The translations under genes were made by a program, and so were the position numbers. Under the pieces are notes generated by a model, which saw nothing but the letters and a program-made list of their open reading frames with translations, was not told the DNA's origin and made no database searches. A DNA stretch of 64,000 bases from Planctomycetota bacterium (lineage in GTDB: Bacteria; Planctomycetota; Phycisphaerae; UBA1845; UTPLA1): positions 27,550 through 91,549 of the forward strand of contig JADJRI010000021.1 in NCBI GenBank assembly GCA_016712275.1, given 5' to 3'. Shown one piece after another: positions 19,820-27,658 of the stretch (position 1 is its first letter; each line of letters opens with the position of its first letter).

Positions 19820-20890
19820 TTGAGCGACGTTCGAACAACACACGGGAAGCGCGGCGTGGTTTACGCCATCACCGCCGCTGTGCTGTTTGGCGCGAGTACG
19901 CCCGCCGCCAAGGCGCTGCTTGGGAGCGTTCCCGCAATACTGTTGGCGGGATTGCTCTACCTGGGTTCCGGCGCTGGACTGGGGCTGTGGTCTTTTGTGT
20001 CGGCGCGCCGCGGTGGCAAGACAAAAGAGGCTCGCCTTGCGCGTCGCGACGTACCGTGGCTCGTGGGGGTGGTTCTGGTGGGCGGCGTGGCCGGGCCGGT
20101 CCTGCTCATGTGGGGACTCGCGAAAACCTCCGCTGCCGCCGCGGCACTACTGCTCAATCTGGAAGGCGTCCTCACAGCTCTGCTGGCGTGGTTCGTATTC
20201 CGTGAGAATTTCGACCGACGCATCGCGCTCGGCATGGCTGCGATCGTGGCCGGCGGCGTATCGCTTTCATGGGGCGGTACGCCCGAGATCGGCGTGCCGT
20301 GGGGCGCGCTAGCCATTGCGGGGGCCTGCCTGTGCTGGGCGCTCGACAACAACCTGACGCGGAAGATCTCCGCGGCCGATCCGGTCCAAATTGCCGCCAT
20401 CAAAGGGTTCGGCGCTGGCGTTACGAACACGATCCTCGCGTTTCTGCTCGGTGCGTCGATGCCGGTGTGGAACACGCTGACGCTTGCGATGCTGCTCGGT
20501 CTGGCCAGCTACGGCGTCAGTCTTGTGTTATTCATCCTCGGTCTGCGGCACCTCGGTTCCGCCCGCACCGGTGCGTACTTCTCGACCGCGCCGTTCGTCG
20601 GCGCGGCGCTCTCCATCGCCGCTCTCGGTGAGCGCCCGACACTGCTATTCTTCGCGGCGGCCGTACTCATGGGAATCGGCCTCTGGCTGCACCTGACAGA
20701 GCGGCACGAGCACCAGCATGAGCACGGATACTTGGAGCACGAGCACTGGCACGAGCACGACGAGCATCATCAACACGAACATCTGCCCGGCATTGACCCG
20801 CGCGGGCCGCATTCACATCCGCACGTACACCCGCCGACGTGTCACACACACGCGCACTTCCCGGACATTCATCATCAACACGATCATTGA
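19820..20890 (+). CDS. DMT (EamA) exporter with a His-rich C-terminal tail
   Basis: 356 residues from TTG 19820; a GTG at 19856 is an alternative. Ten membrane spans in two EamA repeats are visible (VYAITAAVLFGASTPAAKAL; GVPWGALAIAGACLCWALDN). After the last span comes a tail of about 60 residues in which roughly every second residue is His (HEHQHEHGYLEHEHWHEHDE; later HSHPHVHPPTCHTHAHFPD). EamA proteins export small metabolites, but this tail is a classic metal ligand region and the gene closes the metal operon, so it may move or sense a divalent metal or a metal-ligand complex. The tail repeats are unlikely to be a sequencing artefact since the frame stays open. Confidence 0.8.
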   Translation: MSDVRTTHGKRGVVYAITAAVLFGASTPAAKALLGSVPAILLAGLLYLGSGAGLGLWSFVSARRGGKTKEARLARRDVPWLVGVVLVGGVAGPVLLMWGLAKTSAAAAALLLNLEGVLTALLAWFVFRENFDRRIALGMAAIVAGGVSLSWGGTPEIGVPWGALAIAGACLCWALDNNLTRKISAADPVQIAAIKGFGAGVTNTILAFLLGASMPVWNTLTLAMLLGLASYGVSLVLFILGLRHLGSARTGAYFSTAPFVGAALSIAALGERPTLLFFAAAVLMGIGLWLHLTERHEHQHEHGYLEHEHWHEHDEHHQHEHLPGIDPRGPHSHPHVHPPTCHTHAHFPDIHHQHDH

Positions 20891-21378
20891 GCGTGAGCGG
20901 CGCTGGCGTGTCCAGTCGTGCGTTTCGGCGTGATCCTGTTGGAGCAGGCGGAGTGCGCATCTTGAATCACGAGGCCGTGATTGAGCTTTTCGTGGTCGTC
21001 TTTGAAGGAGTGTGCCAAATCCGCCCCGGGGCTTTGCGAGCAGACCTCCACATTGCGGCGCGATATCAAGGCGCTCGTGTCGGCATCACGGAAGATCGTC
21101 GCCAACTTCTGCAGAACCGAAGCGTCGCCGTTGCTATCGTGCTCGGGCTGCTTCACGTTTGGATATCGGAGGAGCGTAGGTCGAACGGATCGATTGGTAC
21201 AAATGGATGATTTCGTACGGTCTTGGCTACGGTCTTTCGGCGAAAACAGGCGTCAAAATGCGTCAACATGCGTCGATTTGCGAATCACGCCGATTCGGCT
21301 AAGATACTGTACGCACAGGACTTCTGCCGGTTTCGGCAGCTCGCTTTGTTGTGCTTCCCAAGCTGAACATCCTCGGAC
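20891..21378 (+). other. Intergenic stretch, possible degraded gene
   Basis: About 490 bases between the exporter and the convergent integrase. A minus-strand frame (GTG at 21156 down to 20884, about 90 residues) reads like protein in part (HEKLNHGLVIQDAHSACSNR) but I recognise no family and see no ribosome site. A short 6-bp stem with a GTTT loop (CTGCCG/CGGCAG) sits near 21319-21334. Treat as non-coding or a remnant. Confidence 0.4.
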
Positions 21379-22494
21379 TCATCCAACTCGGCTCATGATC
21401 TCGGCCGCTTTCGCGAGGTCGAGTTCCGCGTAGATTTCGGTCACATCCGCCGACGAGTGGCCGAGTACGACGCGGGCAGCCTCGATGCCAAACTGCTTTC
21501 GTAATTCGGTCGCGGCGTTGTGTCGAAGTTGATTGGGCGACCAACGGTGCTCGCGGCACCACGCGGCATGATCCTTTTCCTTGAGGTGTTTGGCCGGCGG
21601 GAATGCCGCGTCGCATGCACGCCGAATTGCCCACGCGTAGCTTCGACGGTCGTAACAATCGCCGGGAGCCCTTCGGGGAAATCGCTTCCGCTTCCTCACC
21701 GCCTGGCTGGGTGTCATCGGTGTCTGCCGCGCGGCGCGCCGACCGCGGTGGATGTGGGCCATCGCTTGGTAGACCCAGATCGGCCCGCTTATGTCGATGT
21801 CGCAGGCCCGCATCTGCATCACTTCGCCGGGCCGCATGCCGGTCAGGAGCTGCAGCCGAATCATGGCAGCGACCTGCGGCGCGACGAGCTTCAGCACCGG
21901 CTCGATCTGGTGCTCAGGTACCGGCTTCACCGGCTCGGCTTCCCGAACGTTGCACCGCCCCAACTTGAGCGGTGCGACCGCCTGGAGCGCGTGGAGAATC
22001 TCGGCGGAGACGAACTCGTTCTCGACGCCCCATTTGAACACGCGACGAATCCGGTTGATGCGGTTGTTGATCGTCCGCCGGCACAGGTTGGAGTCGATCA
22101 TCGCCTGCCGAACGGCCTTGAGTTCTGATGGACCAAATTCACAAACACGGGCGCGGCCGTACAGCGCCGTGAGAGGGCGCATGGCATCGCCGATGTTCCG
22201 GTACTCGCCGGTAAGCGCGCTGTTCTTCACATAGTAGGTCTTGGCGAAGTCGAGATAGGCTGCGCTCAACTCGTCCACGATCCGTTCCGACGGGGCGGTC
22301 TTACTCTTCGCGGCGCCGGGCTCCGCCGTGCGGTTGGAAAGCCACTCGGCGATGACGCGCTGATATTCGCTCCGGCTCTCCGAGGTGCCGTGGCGGCCGA
22401 GATAGATATCACGGCCGTCAAGCCGAACCGACGCGAGGCCGGACGGTTTGTGGTGGCGGTAAACAGGGATCCGGGTCTTCGTGCGTGCAGGCAT
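21379..22494 (-). CDS. Tyrosine recombinase/integrase with a missing internal segment
   Basis: 371 residues from the ATG at 22494, chosen because AGGAG lies six bases upstream (a start 18 bases earlier is weaker). It begins with a short basic domain, a core-binding helical domain (residues about 70-160) and the catalytic domain. Active-site residues visible are Arg in TGMRPGE, His/Arg in SPNQLRHNAAT and the GHSSADVTEIYAE block with Tyr. Between IWVYQAMAH and RRAARQTPMTPSQ about 40-45 residues that relatives normally have, including the beta-hairpin lysine region, seem absent without loss of frame. It may therefore be inactive. It reads away from the tRNA-Gly, the usual geometry for an island integrase. 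Confidence 0.75.
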   Translation of the reverse strand: MPARTKTRIPVYRHHKPSGLASVRLDGRDIYLGRHGTSESRSEYQRVIAEWLSNRTAEPGAAKSKTAPSERIVDELSAAYLDFAKTYYVKNSALTGEYRNIGDAMRPLTALYGRARVCEFGPSELKAVRQAMIDSNLCRRTINNRINRIRRVFKWGVENEFVSAEILHALQAVAPLKLGRCNVREAEPVKPVPEHQIEPVLKLVAPQVAAMIRLQLLTGMRPGEVMQMRACDIDISGPIWVYQAMAHIHRGRRAARQTPMTPSQAVRKRKRFPRRAPGDCYDRRSYAWAIRRACDAAFPPAKHLKEKDHAAWCREHRWSPNQLRHNAATELRKQFGIEAARVVLGHSSADVTEIYAELDLAKAAEIMSRVG

Positions 22495-22608
22495 GGCCAA
22501 CTCCTGAAGCACGACGGGGGTAAATTACCCTCGTTTTCGAGCTTCCTGAGCCGCCCAGCCCAACGCAGGCAGGTTCGCAAGTCGCGATCGGCTATGGGAT
22601 TATATCAC

Positions 22609-22680
<72 letters not shown>

Positions 22681-22684
22681 AGAG

Positions 22685-22729
22685 CGGTTTTGCACTACAT
22701 TTCGTCGGAGTCTTGCACTACAATTCGGC
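22685..22729. repeat. Two imperfect 16-base direct repeats upstream of tRNA-Gly
   Basis: TTTGCACTACATTTCG and CTTGCACTACAATTCG, about 25 bases apart, lie just outside the 5' end of the tRNA gene. On the minus strand they read as TGTAGTGCAA and overlap where the tRNA promoter should be. They could be recombinase arm sites or a duplicated promoter region; nothing more can be said from sequence. Confidence 0.5.
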
Positions 22730-22785
22730 ACCGACGGGAGCCGCTGAGGCCCCAAACCGAGTTAATCGTACCACGGGCAAACCGC

Positions 22786-23636
22786 GTGGCAAAGCACCGA
22801 AATAAGCGGATTCCAAAGCTCCGATTCACGACGCTTCGTGACATCGGTTGGCATGTTTCTTACCGGGACGAGAAGACCGGGCTGCCAACACGACACCGAT
22901 TCAACATCACAGAAAAGGAGCGGGAACCAGAGGCCCGCATTCTGTATCACGGCTGGGTCCTGGAGCACCTTGGCGGCAACGCAGACTCAACTCATCCGAC
23001 GCAGGCAAAGCGTGCCCCAAGGGTGAAGCTTCCGCCGCAGGTTCTCTCCGGCAGTTTGCTTGAGGTCGCGAGCGGCTTTATCGAAGCCGAGCGTGGACGC
23101 TCACGCGAGGGTGATGAACCGCGTCGACGTGGAAGTATCGCCGCACCAGTTTTTCGCGACCGGAAGAAAGCGATCCGTGACTTCCTTGAATTCATGAACG
23201 GGCTTCATGGTACCGGGGCGGTCGGTCGAATGCGGCTCGCCGACCTCACGATGGAGGACATCGAAGCGTTTAACCGCTCCATCGTGAAGCGGGGGTTTTC
23301 CGCATCGCAAGTCGCAAAGCGATTGCAACTCGTCAAGTCAATCATCGACCGTGCCGGCCGGCCTGAACATGGCGGACAGTTTCTTGCTTGGAATTGGGAT
23401 TCACGTGACGTGCTTCACGGTACGCCTCCGGTCGAGCGAATTCTTCCCACCCGGAAACAACTTGTCAGAATGCTCCGCGGAGCCGACTTGCGGGGCCGCA
23501 CGATGATATGGCTTGGAATCGGCTGCGGCTTCGGTGCAAGGGACCTTGCCGCGATTCGTGTCGGCCAAATCACAAAGGATGCCTACGACCTTCGTCGAAG
23601 CAAGACCGGCGTTGAACGATTCGGCGAACGCCGCAA
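22786..23636 (+). pseudogene. Tyrosine recombinase A, N-terminal two thirds only
   Basis: Starts at a likely GTG 22786 (product MAKHRNKRIPKLRFTT); the frame is open further upstream through the tRNA, which cannot be coding. It contains the N-terminal arm domain, a core-binding domain (LLEVASGFIEAERGR; LADLTMEDIEAFNRSIVKRG) and the beginning of the catalytic domain, including the first catalytic Arg region GCGFGARDLAAIRVGQI. After GVERFGE one base seems missing (23624-23628); repaired, it reads ETPQR and then changes into an unrelated restriction-like text. The C-terminal His/Arg/Tyr half is absent. Copy B of the same family lies at 25184-25746, so A is a half gene truncated at a recombination joint. 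Confidence 0.7.
23440..23636 (+). repeat. Recombinase repeat, copy A
   Basis: About 200 bases encoding ILPTRKQLVRMLRGADLRGR through SKTGVERFGE. The same protein text is encoded at 25190-25390 with many synonymous differences (roughly four of five bases match by eye). The two copies flank the Res/BrxD/BrxHI fragments. Confidence 0.8.
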
Positions 23637-23940
23637 CGCTTCTGTTCGAAGGCCAGCTTCATCGCCACCGCGTACCACGATGCGAAGAAGGACGGCTCGC
23701 TTGCACTTCTGCCTGACGAACTGAAGCCTCATGCCGACCAGGTCTTCAAATTGATTGATAGCGTCTTCAGTGATGCCCAAATGCCTCAGATTGGTGATGA
23801 CCGGAAGGCGAAAATCAACCCCCTCAGCAAGAACTTCGAGAAGAAGGAGTTTCAGGAGCTTTGGGGCCGCATCAATCAGAAGGCGGCCTACACCGTTCAC
23901 TTCGAGACCGCCGAGCTTATTGGCAAGTGCGTTAAGGGAG
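23637..23940 (+). pseudogene. Fragment resembling a type III restriction Res subunit
   Basis: About 100 codons without start or stop of their own. The text KASFIATAYHDAKKDGSLAL, then LIDSVFSDAQMPQIGDDRKA, INPLSKNFEKKEFQELWGRI and KAAYTVHFETAELIGKCVKG resembles the region after the helicase part in type III restriction Res/DEAD-helicase proteins. It follows recombinase A in the repaired frame and runs in the same frame into the BrxD-like fragment. It therefore looks like an internal fragment caught between two joints. Family assignment is from memory of the motif series and is moderate. Confidence 0.5.
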
Positions 23941-24206
23941 TCTTCGATTATGACTACGCACAGTTTGACGCTTTGCCCGCGTTTGAAATGAGCCCACTCA
24001 GCACAGTCGAACTTGAAAGCCTTGCCGAGCGAATCATGGAGACTCACGGTGACGCCTACGGCTGGGAACCAGACGTTGTCATGAAAGCCTCAGACCTTGA
24101 CGCACTGGTTTTGCGCTCGTCAAGTATTCCCGTGCAAGACCGTTCACGACATACCATTACTTCAGTCGTAAAATTCCTTGACCGACTCCTGGAGGACCAG
24201 ACTTGA
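23941..24206 (+). pseudogene. C-terminal fragment resembling BREX BrxD
   Basis: About 88 codons ending at TGA 24206. The text after a change of character near 23940 (FDYDYAQFDALPAFEMSPLS, then TVELESLAERIMETHGDAYG and HTITSVVKFLDRLLEDQT) resembles the end of the BrxD (DUF2791) P-loop ATPase, where a hydrophobic-P-L-S motif and a helix with LAxRIxxxHxxAYxW occur. The key context is the next gene: a Lhr-like helicase that starts by overlap (TTGA), the same brxD-brxHI order known from BREX types 2 and 6. The P-loop part is missing. Confidence 0.5.
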
Positions 24207-25183
24207 AAAGCCAGGAGGAGCTTGATCGTCGCGTTGCGACGGCGTTCTTTGGCCGGTTTGCCCAGATTCGGGATTTGCAACTTGCGGCTGCCAAAGCCCT
24301 GCTTCGGGGCGAAAACCTTGTCATGGCGGCCGGCACGGGCTCCGGCAAGACCGAGGCCGTGTTAGCGCCGCTGGTCAGCCGCTTTTGGCGCGATGCCGCC
24401 AAGACGAGCGAAACTTTCATTGTTTACGTGGCCCCCACCAAAGCGTTGGTCAATGACATTAAAAAACGCACGCGACCGCCCTTTGCCACGCTGGGGCTCA
24501 ACGTGTCGGTCCGGCACGGAGACCGAGACGATCTCGTCACCGGGCAGCCCGGTCAACTTCTCTTAACAACGCCAGAGTCGCTTGACGTTCTGCTTTCTCG
24601 AAAAGATCCGGCACTTAAATCAGTCCGCGCTGTCGTTCTCGACGAGGTCCACCTTCTTTACAACACGCAGCGTGGACTCCAGCTTTCAATCTTGCTTCAG
24701 CGACTTCGACGCACCGTGCCTCAAGATTTTCAATGGGCTGCACTTTCGGCCACGATCGGTGAACTCTCGCACGTTCGGGACTTCCTGTTTGGAACGAACG
24801 CTCAGGCGACGATGCTTCGCTTTCCTGCAACACGAGCGATCGATGCCCAAATCCTTCCGATCGCGAACGTAAACGGCGTGGCAAGCATGGTCGGACGCCT
24901 CTCCAGTTCCGCCCCCACGAAGCTCTTGCTCTTTACCGACTCTAGAAAGGAATGTGAACGCCTCACTAGCGCACTATCCGACGTATCGAGCCTCAAGGAT
25001 AGCATCTTTGCCCACTATTCGTCGCTCTCAGCCGAACTTCGGGTCGAAACCGAACAGCGATTTGCCTCATCACGCACAGCGGTTTGTCTTGCCACCGGCA
25101 CGCTGGAGCTTGGCATCGACATCGGCGACATCGACGCCGTTTCGCTTTGGGGGGCTCCGGCGAACATAGAGTCGTTCCTTCAA
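24203..25183 (+). pseudogene. BrxHI/Lhr-like DEAD-box helicase, N-terminal part
   Basis: About 327 residues of an ATP-dependent helicase from TTG 24203, overlapping the upstream stop. Motifs: Walker A in AAGTGSGKTEAVLAPL, motif Ia (YVAPTKALVND), motif Ib (LLTTPESL), Walker B DEVH, motif III (LSATIG), and the start of the second RecA domain (LLFTDSRKECERL; CLATGTLELGIDIGDIDAV). It breaks off at IESFLQ, just before the expected Q-R-I-G-R-G-R motif VI, and passes into recombinase sequence. Without motif VI it cannot be a working helicase. The DEVHLLYNTQRGLQLSILLQ text matches BREX BrxHI proteins as I remember them. Confidence 0.65.
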
Positions 25184-25746
25184 CCGAAAGAATTCTTCCC
25201 ACACGGGGGCAGATTCTCAAGATGCTACGCGGGGCCGACCTTCGGGGCCGCACCATGATTTGGCTTGGTATCGGCTGCGGATTCGGTGCCAGGGATCTTG
25301 CAGCGATTCGGGTCGGGCAAATTACGCAAGACGCGTATGACCTTCGTCGAAGCAAAACCGGCGTTGAACGATTCGGGGAGACGCCACCACGCGTATGGCA
25401 GTTTGTACGCATGTATCAGAAGCGAGAAAGGAGACCCCAAGGCCAACTCCTTCTCGTGACGCGAAACGGCTCGCCACTTGTCCATTCCAAATCGAACGCC
25501 GTCACCCAATGGTGGGAAAAGCTGCGGAAGAGAGTAGGGGAGAGCAAGGAGACCCTCCCGGGCTTCTACACGCTTCGCCACCTCGGTGCGACAGAGTTCG
25601 GCTCGCGGCCGGGCACATCCATCGGGGACGTGAAGCGATGGCTTGGACACTCAGCGGGGTCCGACATGGCCGATGTTTACATGCGCCCAGTCCGTCCCGA
25701 ACTTCGCGAAGTCGTTCAGTGGGTTCGCAGTCGGCTCAAATCCTGA
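25184..25746 (+). pseudogene. Tyrosine recombinase B, catalytic domain only
   Basis: A recombinase C-terminal domain of about 187 residues, starting without its own start codon at the joint with the helicase (ERILPTRGQILKMLRGADLR) and running to TGA 25746. All catalytic blocks are present: Arg in GARDLAAIRVGQ, His/Arg in FYTLRHLGAT, and GHSAGSDMADVY with Tyr. The first 65 residues are homologous to recombinase A. The longer frame that begins at 25084 overlaps helicase codons and is not the native start. Either this half gene was made by fusion, or A and B are the two ends of related elements that recombined. Confidence 0.7.
25190..25390 (+). repeat. Recombinase repeat, copy B
   Basis: Diverged second copy of the segment at 23440-23636. 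It begins near an EcoRI-type GAATTC at 25189-25194 that is also present in copy A, directly at the joint with helicase sequence. Confidence 0.8.
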
Positions 25747-25838
25747 ACAGAGCTGGAGAGAAGAAGGGTCGCTGCCGCTTCAGATTGTTGCCGCAATTGC
25801 ACCATCCGAAACGGCAGGACGCCTCGCTTTTCACTCAT

Positions 25839-26072
25839 TCAGTGCTTCGTGTCCTTTGGAGGATTCGGGTCGTTTCCGTATGAGTCCTTGTCCCTAATCT
25901 GTCCGTTCGGGCGATGGATGACGAGTTCGCTTTCGTTTTTTCGAGCGAGCTGTCGTCCAGCGTCTTCAGCCGCACCTTGGGTGCGGTGTTTCGATACCGG
26001 CTCTTTGCTGCCTTCCGGTTTCACCGCCCATTGGTTGCCTTGCGGCACGACGTGAATGTTCTTTTTGGCCAT
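25839..26072 (-). CDS. DUF2188 domain protein
   Basis: 77 residues from ATG 26072, chosen for the GAGGTAGTT ribosome site directly upstream. The text KKNIHVVPQGNQWAVKPEGS and SELVIHRPNGQIRDKDSYGN is the DUF2188 signature, covering the whole protein. The function of the family is unknown; it is small, basic and frequently carried on mobile or accessory DNA. It is transcribed divergently from the RHH gene, with a promoter at 26148-26175. Confidence 0.85.
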   Translation of the reverse strand: MAKKNIHVVPQGNQWAVKPEGSKEPVSKHRTQGAAEDAGRQLARKNESELVIHRPNGQIRDKDSYGNDPNPPKDTKH

Positions 26073-26147
26073 AACTACCTCATTTTCAAAGTGCTTTCGA
26101 CCGCATCCGGGAACATCCCAGTCGCGTCCGAAAACTCGGTTATACAT

Positions 26148-26175
26148 ATAATAGCCAGTTTCTAGCCATTATCAA
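26148..26175 (-). promoter_or_regulatory. Sigma70-type promoter for the DUF2188 gene
   Basis: On the minus strand TTGATA, 16-base spacer, TATTAT. Its -35 box directly abuts the -35 box of the + strand promoter at 26176. Confidence 0.6.
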
Positions 26176-26203
26176 TTGACAAAGTGGCCGAAACATGTAT
26201 AAT
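26176..26203 (+). promoter_or_regulatory. Consensus sigma70 promoter for the RHH-GNAT pair
   Basis: TTGACA, 16-base spacer, TATAAT, both boxes perfect. The palindrome TCAATTGA (26172-26179) spans the two abutting -35 boxes and would be a suitable operator for the RHH protein encoded just downstream. Confidence 0.75.
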
Positions 26204-26224
26204 ATTTACAGGAGGACCAAGGGG

Positions 26225-26437
26225 ATGAACGAAAAACGAACGATGACACTGAACCTGTCGTCTCAGGAGATGGAGGCGTTAGAAGAGCTTTCTCGTGTGA
26301 AGGAGCTGTCGAAAACAGCCGTCATTCGGCAAGCGCTTAGGCTCTATCAACTCGTGGGCGAGAGGCTGGCTCAAGGTGAGCGCCTGGTGCTCGAAGACGA
26401 CAAACTCAACAAAAAGGCCGAGGTGATGATGCTGTGA
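26225..26437 (+). CDS. Ribbon-helix-helix DNA-binding protein (antitoxin-like)
   Basis: 70 residues from ATG 26225, nine bases after AGGAGG. The start MNEKRTMTLNLSSQEMEALE, with a short beta strand followed by two helices (KTAVIRQALRLYQLV), is the CopG/Arc ribbon-helix-helix pattern. Such proteins bind as dimers to short palindromes in their own promoter, and one is present at 26172-26179. The stop overlaps the next gene (GTGA). The layout matches type II antitoxin genes, or simply an autoregulated repressor. Confidence 0.75.
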   Translation: MNEKRTMTLNLSSQEMEALEELSRVKELSKTAVIRQALRLYQLVGERLAQGERLVLEDDKLNKKAEVMML

Positions 26438-26930
26438 GTCGCCCAATCGTATTGCTCATGGAGGAGTCAACGGGCGAAGTTGTAAACGCCGAGCTTGACA
26501 TGGACATTGGCCCGCACGACCTCGAAGTGCTCGAATCGATTTGGGGGCCGTTGCGTCGCGAAGCTGCGAGGAGGCTTGCAAAAGAACACGGTCCCGAATC
26601 GGTGCCACAACACTGGCAGTGGGACTGGAGGCGAAAGGGGCCGCTGCTTCGATTTCCGACATTTCGGTGCATGGGGATTCGCTACAAAGACGAATTGCAT
26701 GGAATCGTCCTTGTCGATGCCGATAGGTACGTTGCCCAAATCGAACCAGACAAGTCCAAACCGCTTATGTACGTCGAGTTCCTTGAGGTTGCGCCCTGGA
26801 ATATCAGTATTGGCGGTACGAAGCGCCGATTCACTCCCGTCGGCCCGCGACTAATGGAGGCGGTGATTCGATTCAGCGAAGATGAGGGGTATCACGGACG
26901 TGTGGGGCTTCACTCGCTACCGCAAACGCA
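26434..26930 (+). pseudogene. GNAT-like acetyltransferase, 3' end lost
   Basis: GTG 26434 overlaps the RHH stop. About 165 residues are consistent with a GNAT-fold protein: beta strands CMGIRYKDELHGIVLVDADR and MYVEFLEVAPWNI, then the acetyl-CoA loop and helix (RRFTPVGPRLMEAVIRFSED) and GYHGRVGLHSLPQ. Relatives continue a little after this Gln; here the text turns into low-complexity GRGGGGRGR in this frame while a conjugation ATPase starts in another frame, so the native C-terminus is replaced. RHH plus GNAT is the arrangement of TacAT/AtaRT-like toxin-antitoxin pairs, but this larger protein is not a proven toxin. Confidence 0.6.
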
Positions 26931-27255
26931 TGGGCGTGGAGGTGGGGGTCGGGGACGCCATCGATTGTCCGGTTTTTCTCTGGGCCGATGAATCACAGTA
27001 TTTTGTGACGAGCGAGGATATGATCTTTCAACAGACGGCTCGGAGCCGCCGCGCTGCCACCGTCTTCTTGACTCAGAATATTTCGAACTACTACGCCATG
27101 CTGGATGCAAGGAATGCATACCACCACGGACAGCTTGCTGGGAAATTTACAGACAAAGATTTTTCATGCCCAAGGGGACCCGGCAATCAACGAGTGGGCT
27201 GAACGGATTTTCGCTAAAGAGCGACAGCGATTATTTGGAGATGCGATTGGCACGA
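26931..27255 (+). pseudogene. Fragment of a conjugation (TraD/TraG-like) ATPase
   Basis: About 105 codons without native start or end. CPVFLWADESQYFVTSEDMI and AATVFLTQNISNYYAML are the Walker B/motif region (DE-x-Q) of type IV coupling-protein-like ATPases with a TraM-recognition domain. One extra base near 27120-27125 shifts the frame; the text then continues TDSLLGNLQTKIFHAQGDPA and INEWAERIFAKERQRLFGD. It stops being recognisable at about 27250, where an MFS gene on the other strand begins. It testifies to a former conjugative or mobilisable element. Confidence 0.6.
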
Positions 27256-27481
27256 CGGGCGCCCACAGCACCTTGAGCGCCCAGGGCAGTGCGAGCAGGG
27301 CGGCCAGTTGCCCAATGTCATCCGCTGCGACGCCGGCGGACTTGAGCTGCGTCGGCAACGCCCACCACAGATAACCGATCGGCGCCCCTTCGCTCGCGTA
27401 CAGTGCGGCGAACAACACCTTGCGACGAGCCGGAGTCTCAAGAAAATTCAAAGTCTTGCCTCGCGGATAGGGCCGCGCCAT
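27256..27481 (-). pseudogene. N-terminal fragment of an MFS (AmpG-like) transporter
   Basis: About 75 codons on the minus strand starting at a probable ATG 27481. The text RKVLFAALYASEGAPIGYLW, WALPTQLKSAGVAADDIGQL and LLALPWALKVLWAP matches the first two membrane spans of the PAT/AmpG branch of MFS transporters. After VLWAPVV it meets the conjugation-ATPase fragment at about 27255 and loses its remaining ten or so spans. An in-frame start at 27571 would fall in a terminator hairpin and is unlikely. Confidence 0.6.
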
Positions 27482-27554
27482 TCCTTCGAACGCAGCATAA
27501 ACAGAACGCCCCGTCGACCTTGCCAGACTGGTAGAGAGCTTACCCGACAAAATA

Positions 27555-27588
27555 GCGCGGGGCGAACACACTCGTGTTCGCCCCGCGC
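27555..27588 (-). terminator. Strong hairpin terminator after the lamin-tail gene
   Basis: Perfect 15-bp stem (GCGCGGGGCGAACAC and its complement) with a 4-base loop, followed on the minus strand by TATTTTGTC. It lies 70 bases beyond the stop of the 27659-31165 gene and would end that leftward transcript. Confidence 0.8.
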
Positions 27589-27658
27589 TTGAGGTACTCA
27601 GATTTTCGGCAATGGGAAAAGTTACCGTTACCTGCTCTGTGCCGATTTCATCAATCTC

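Noticed and set aside
22685..22729. Start of a CRISPR array
   Set aside because: Only two imperfect 16-base repeats, no third copy, no cas genes.
25189..25194. Cloning chimera at the GAATTC site of recombinase B
   Set aside because: The same site lies inside continuous recombinase A sequence and the other joint at 23.63 kb has no such site, so a restriction-ligation artefact is not supported on its own.
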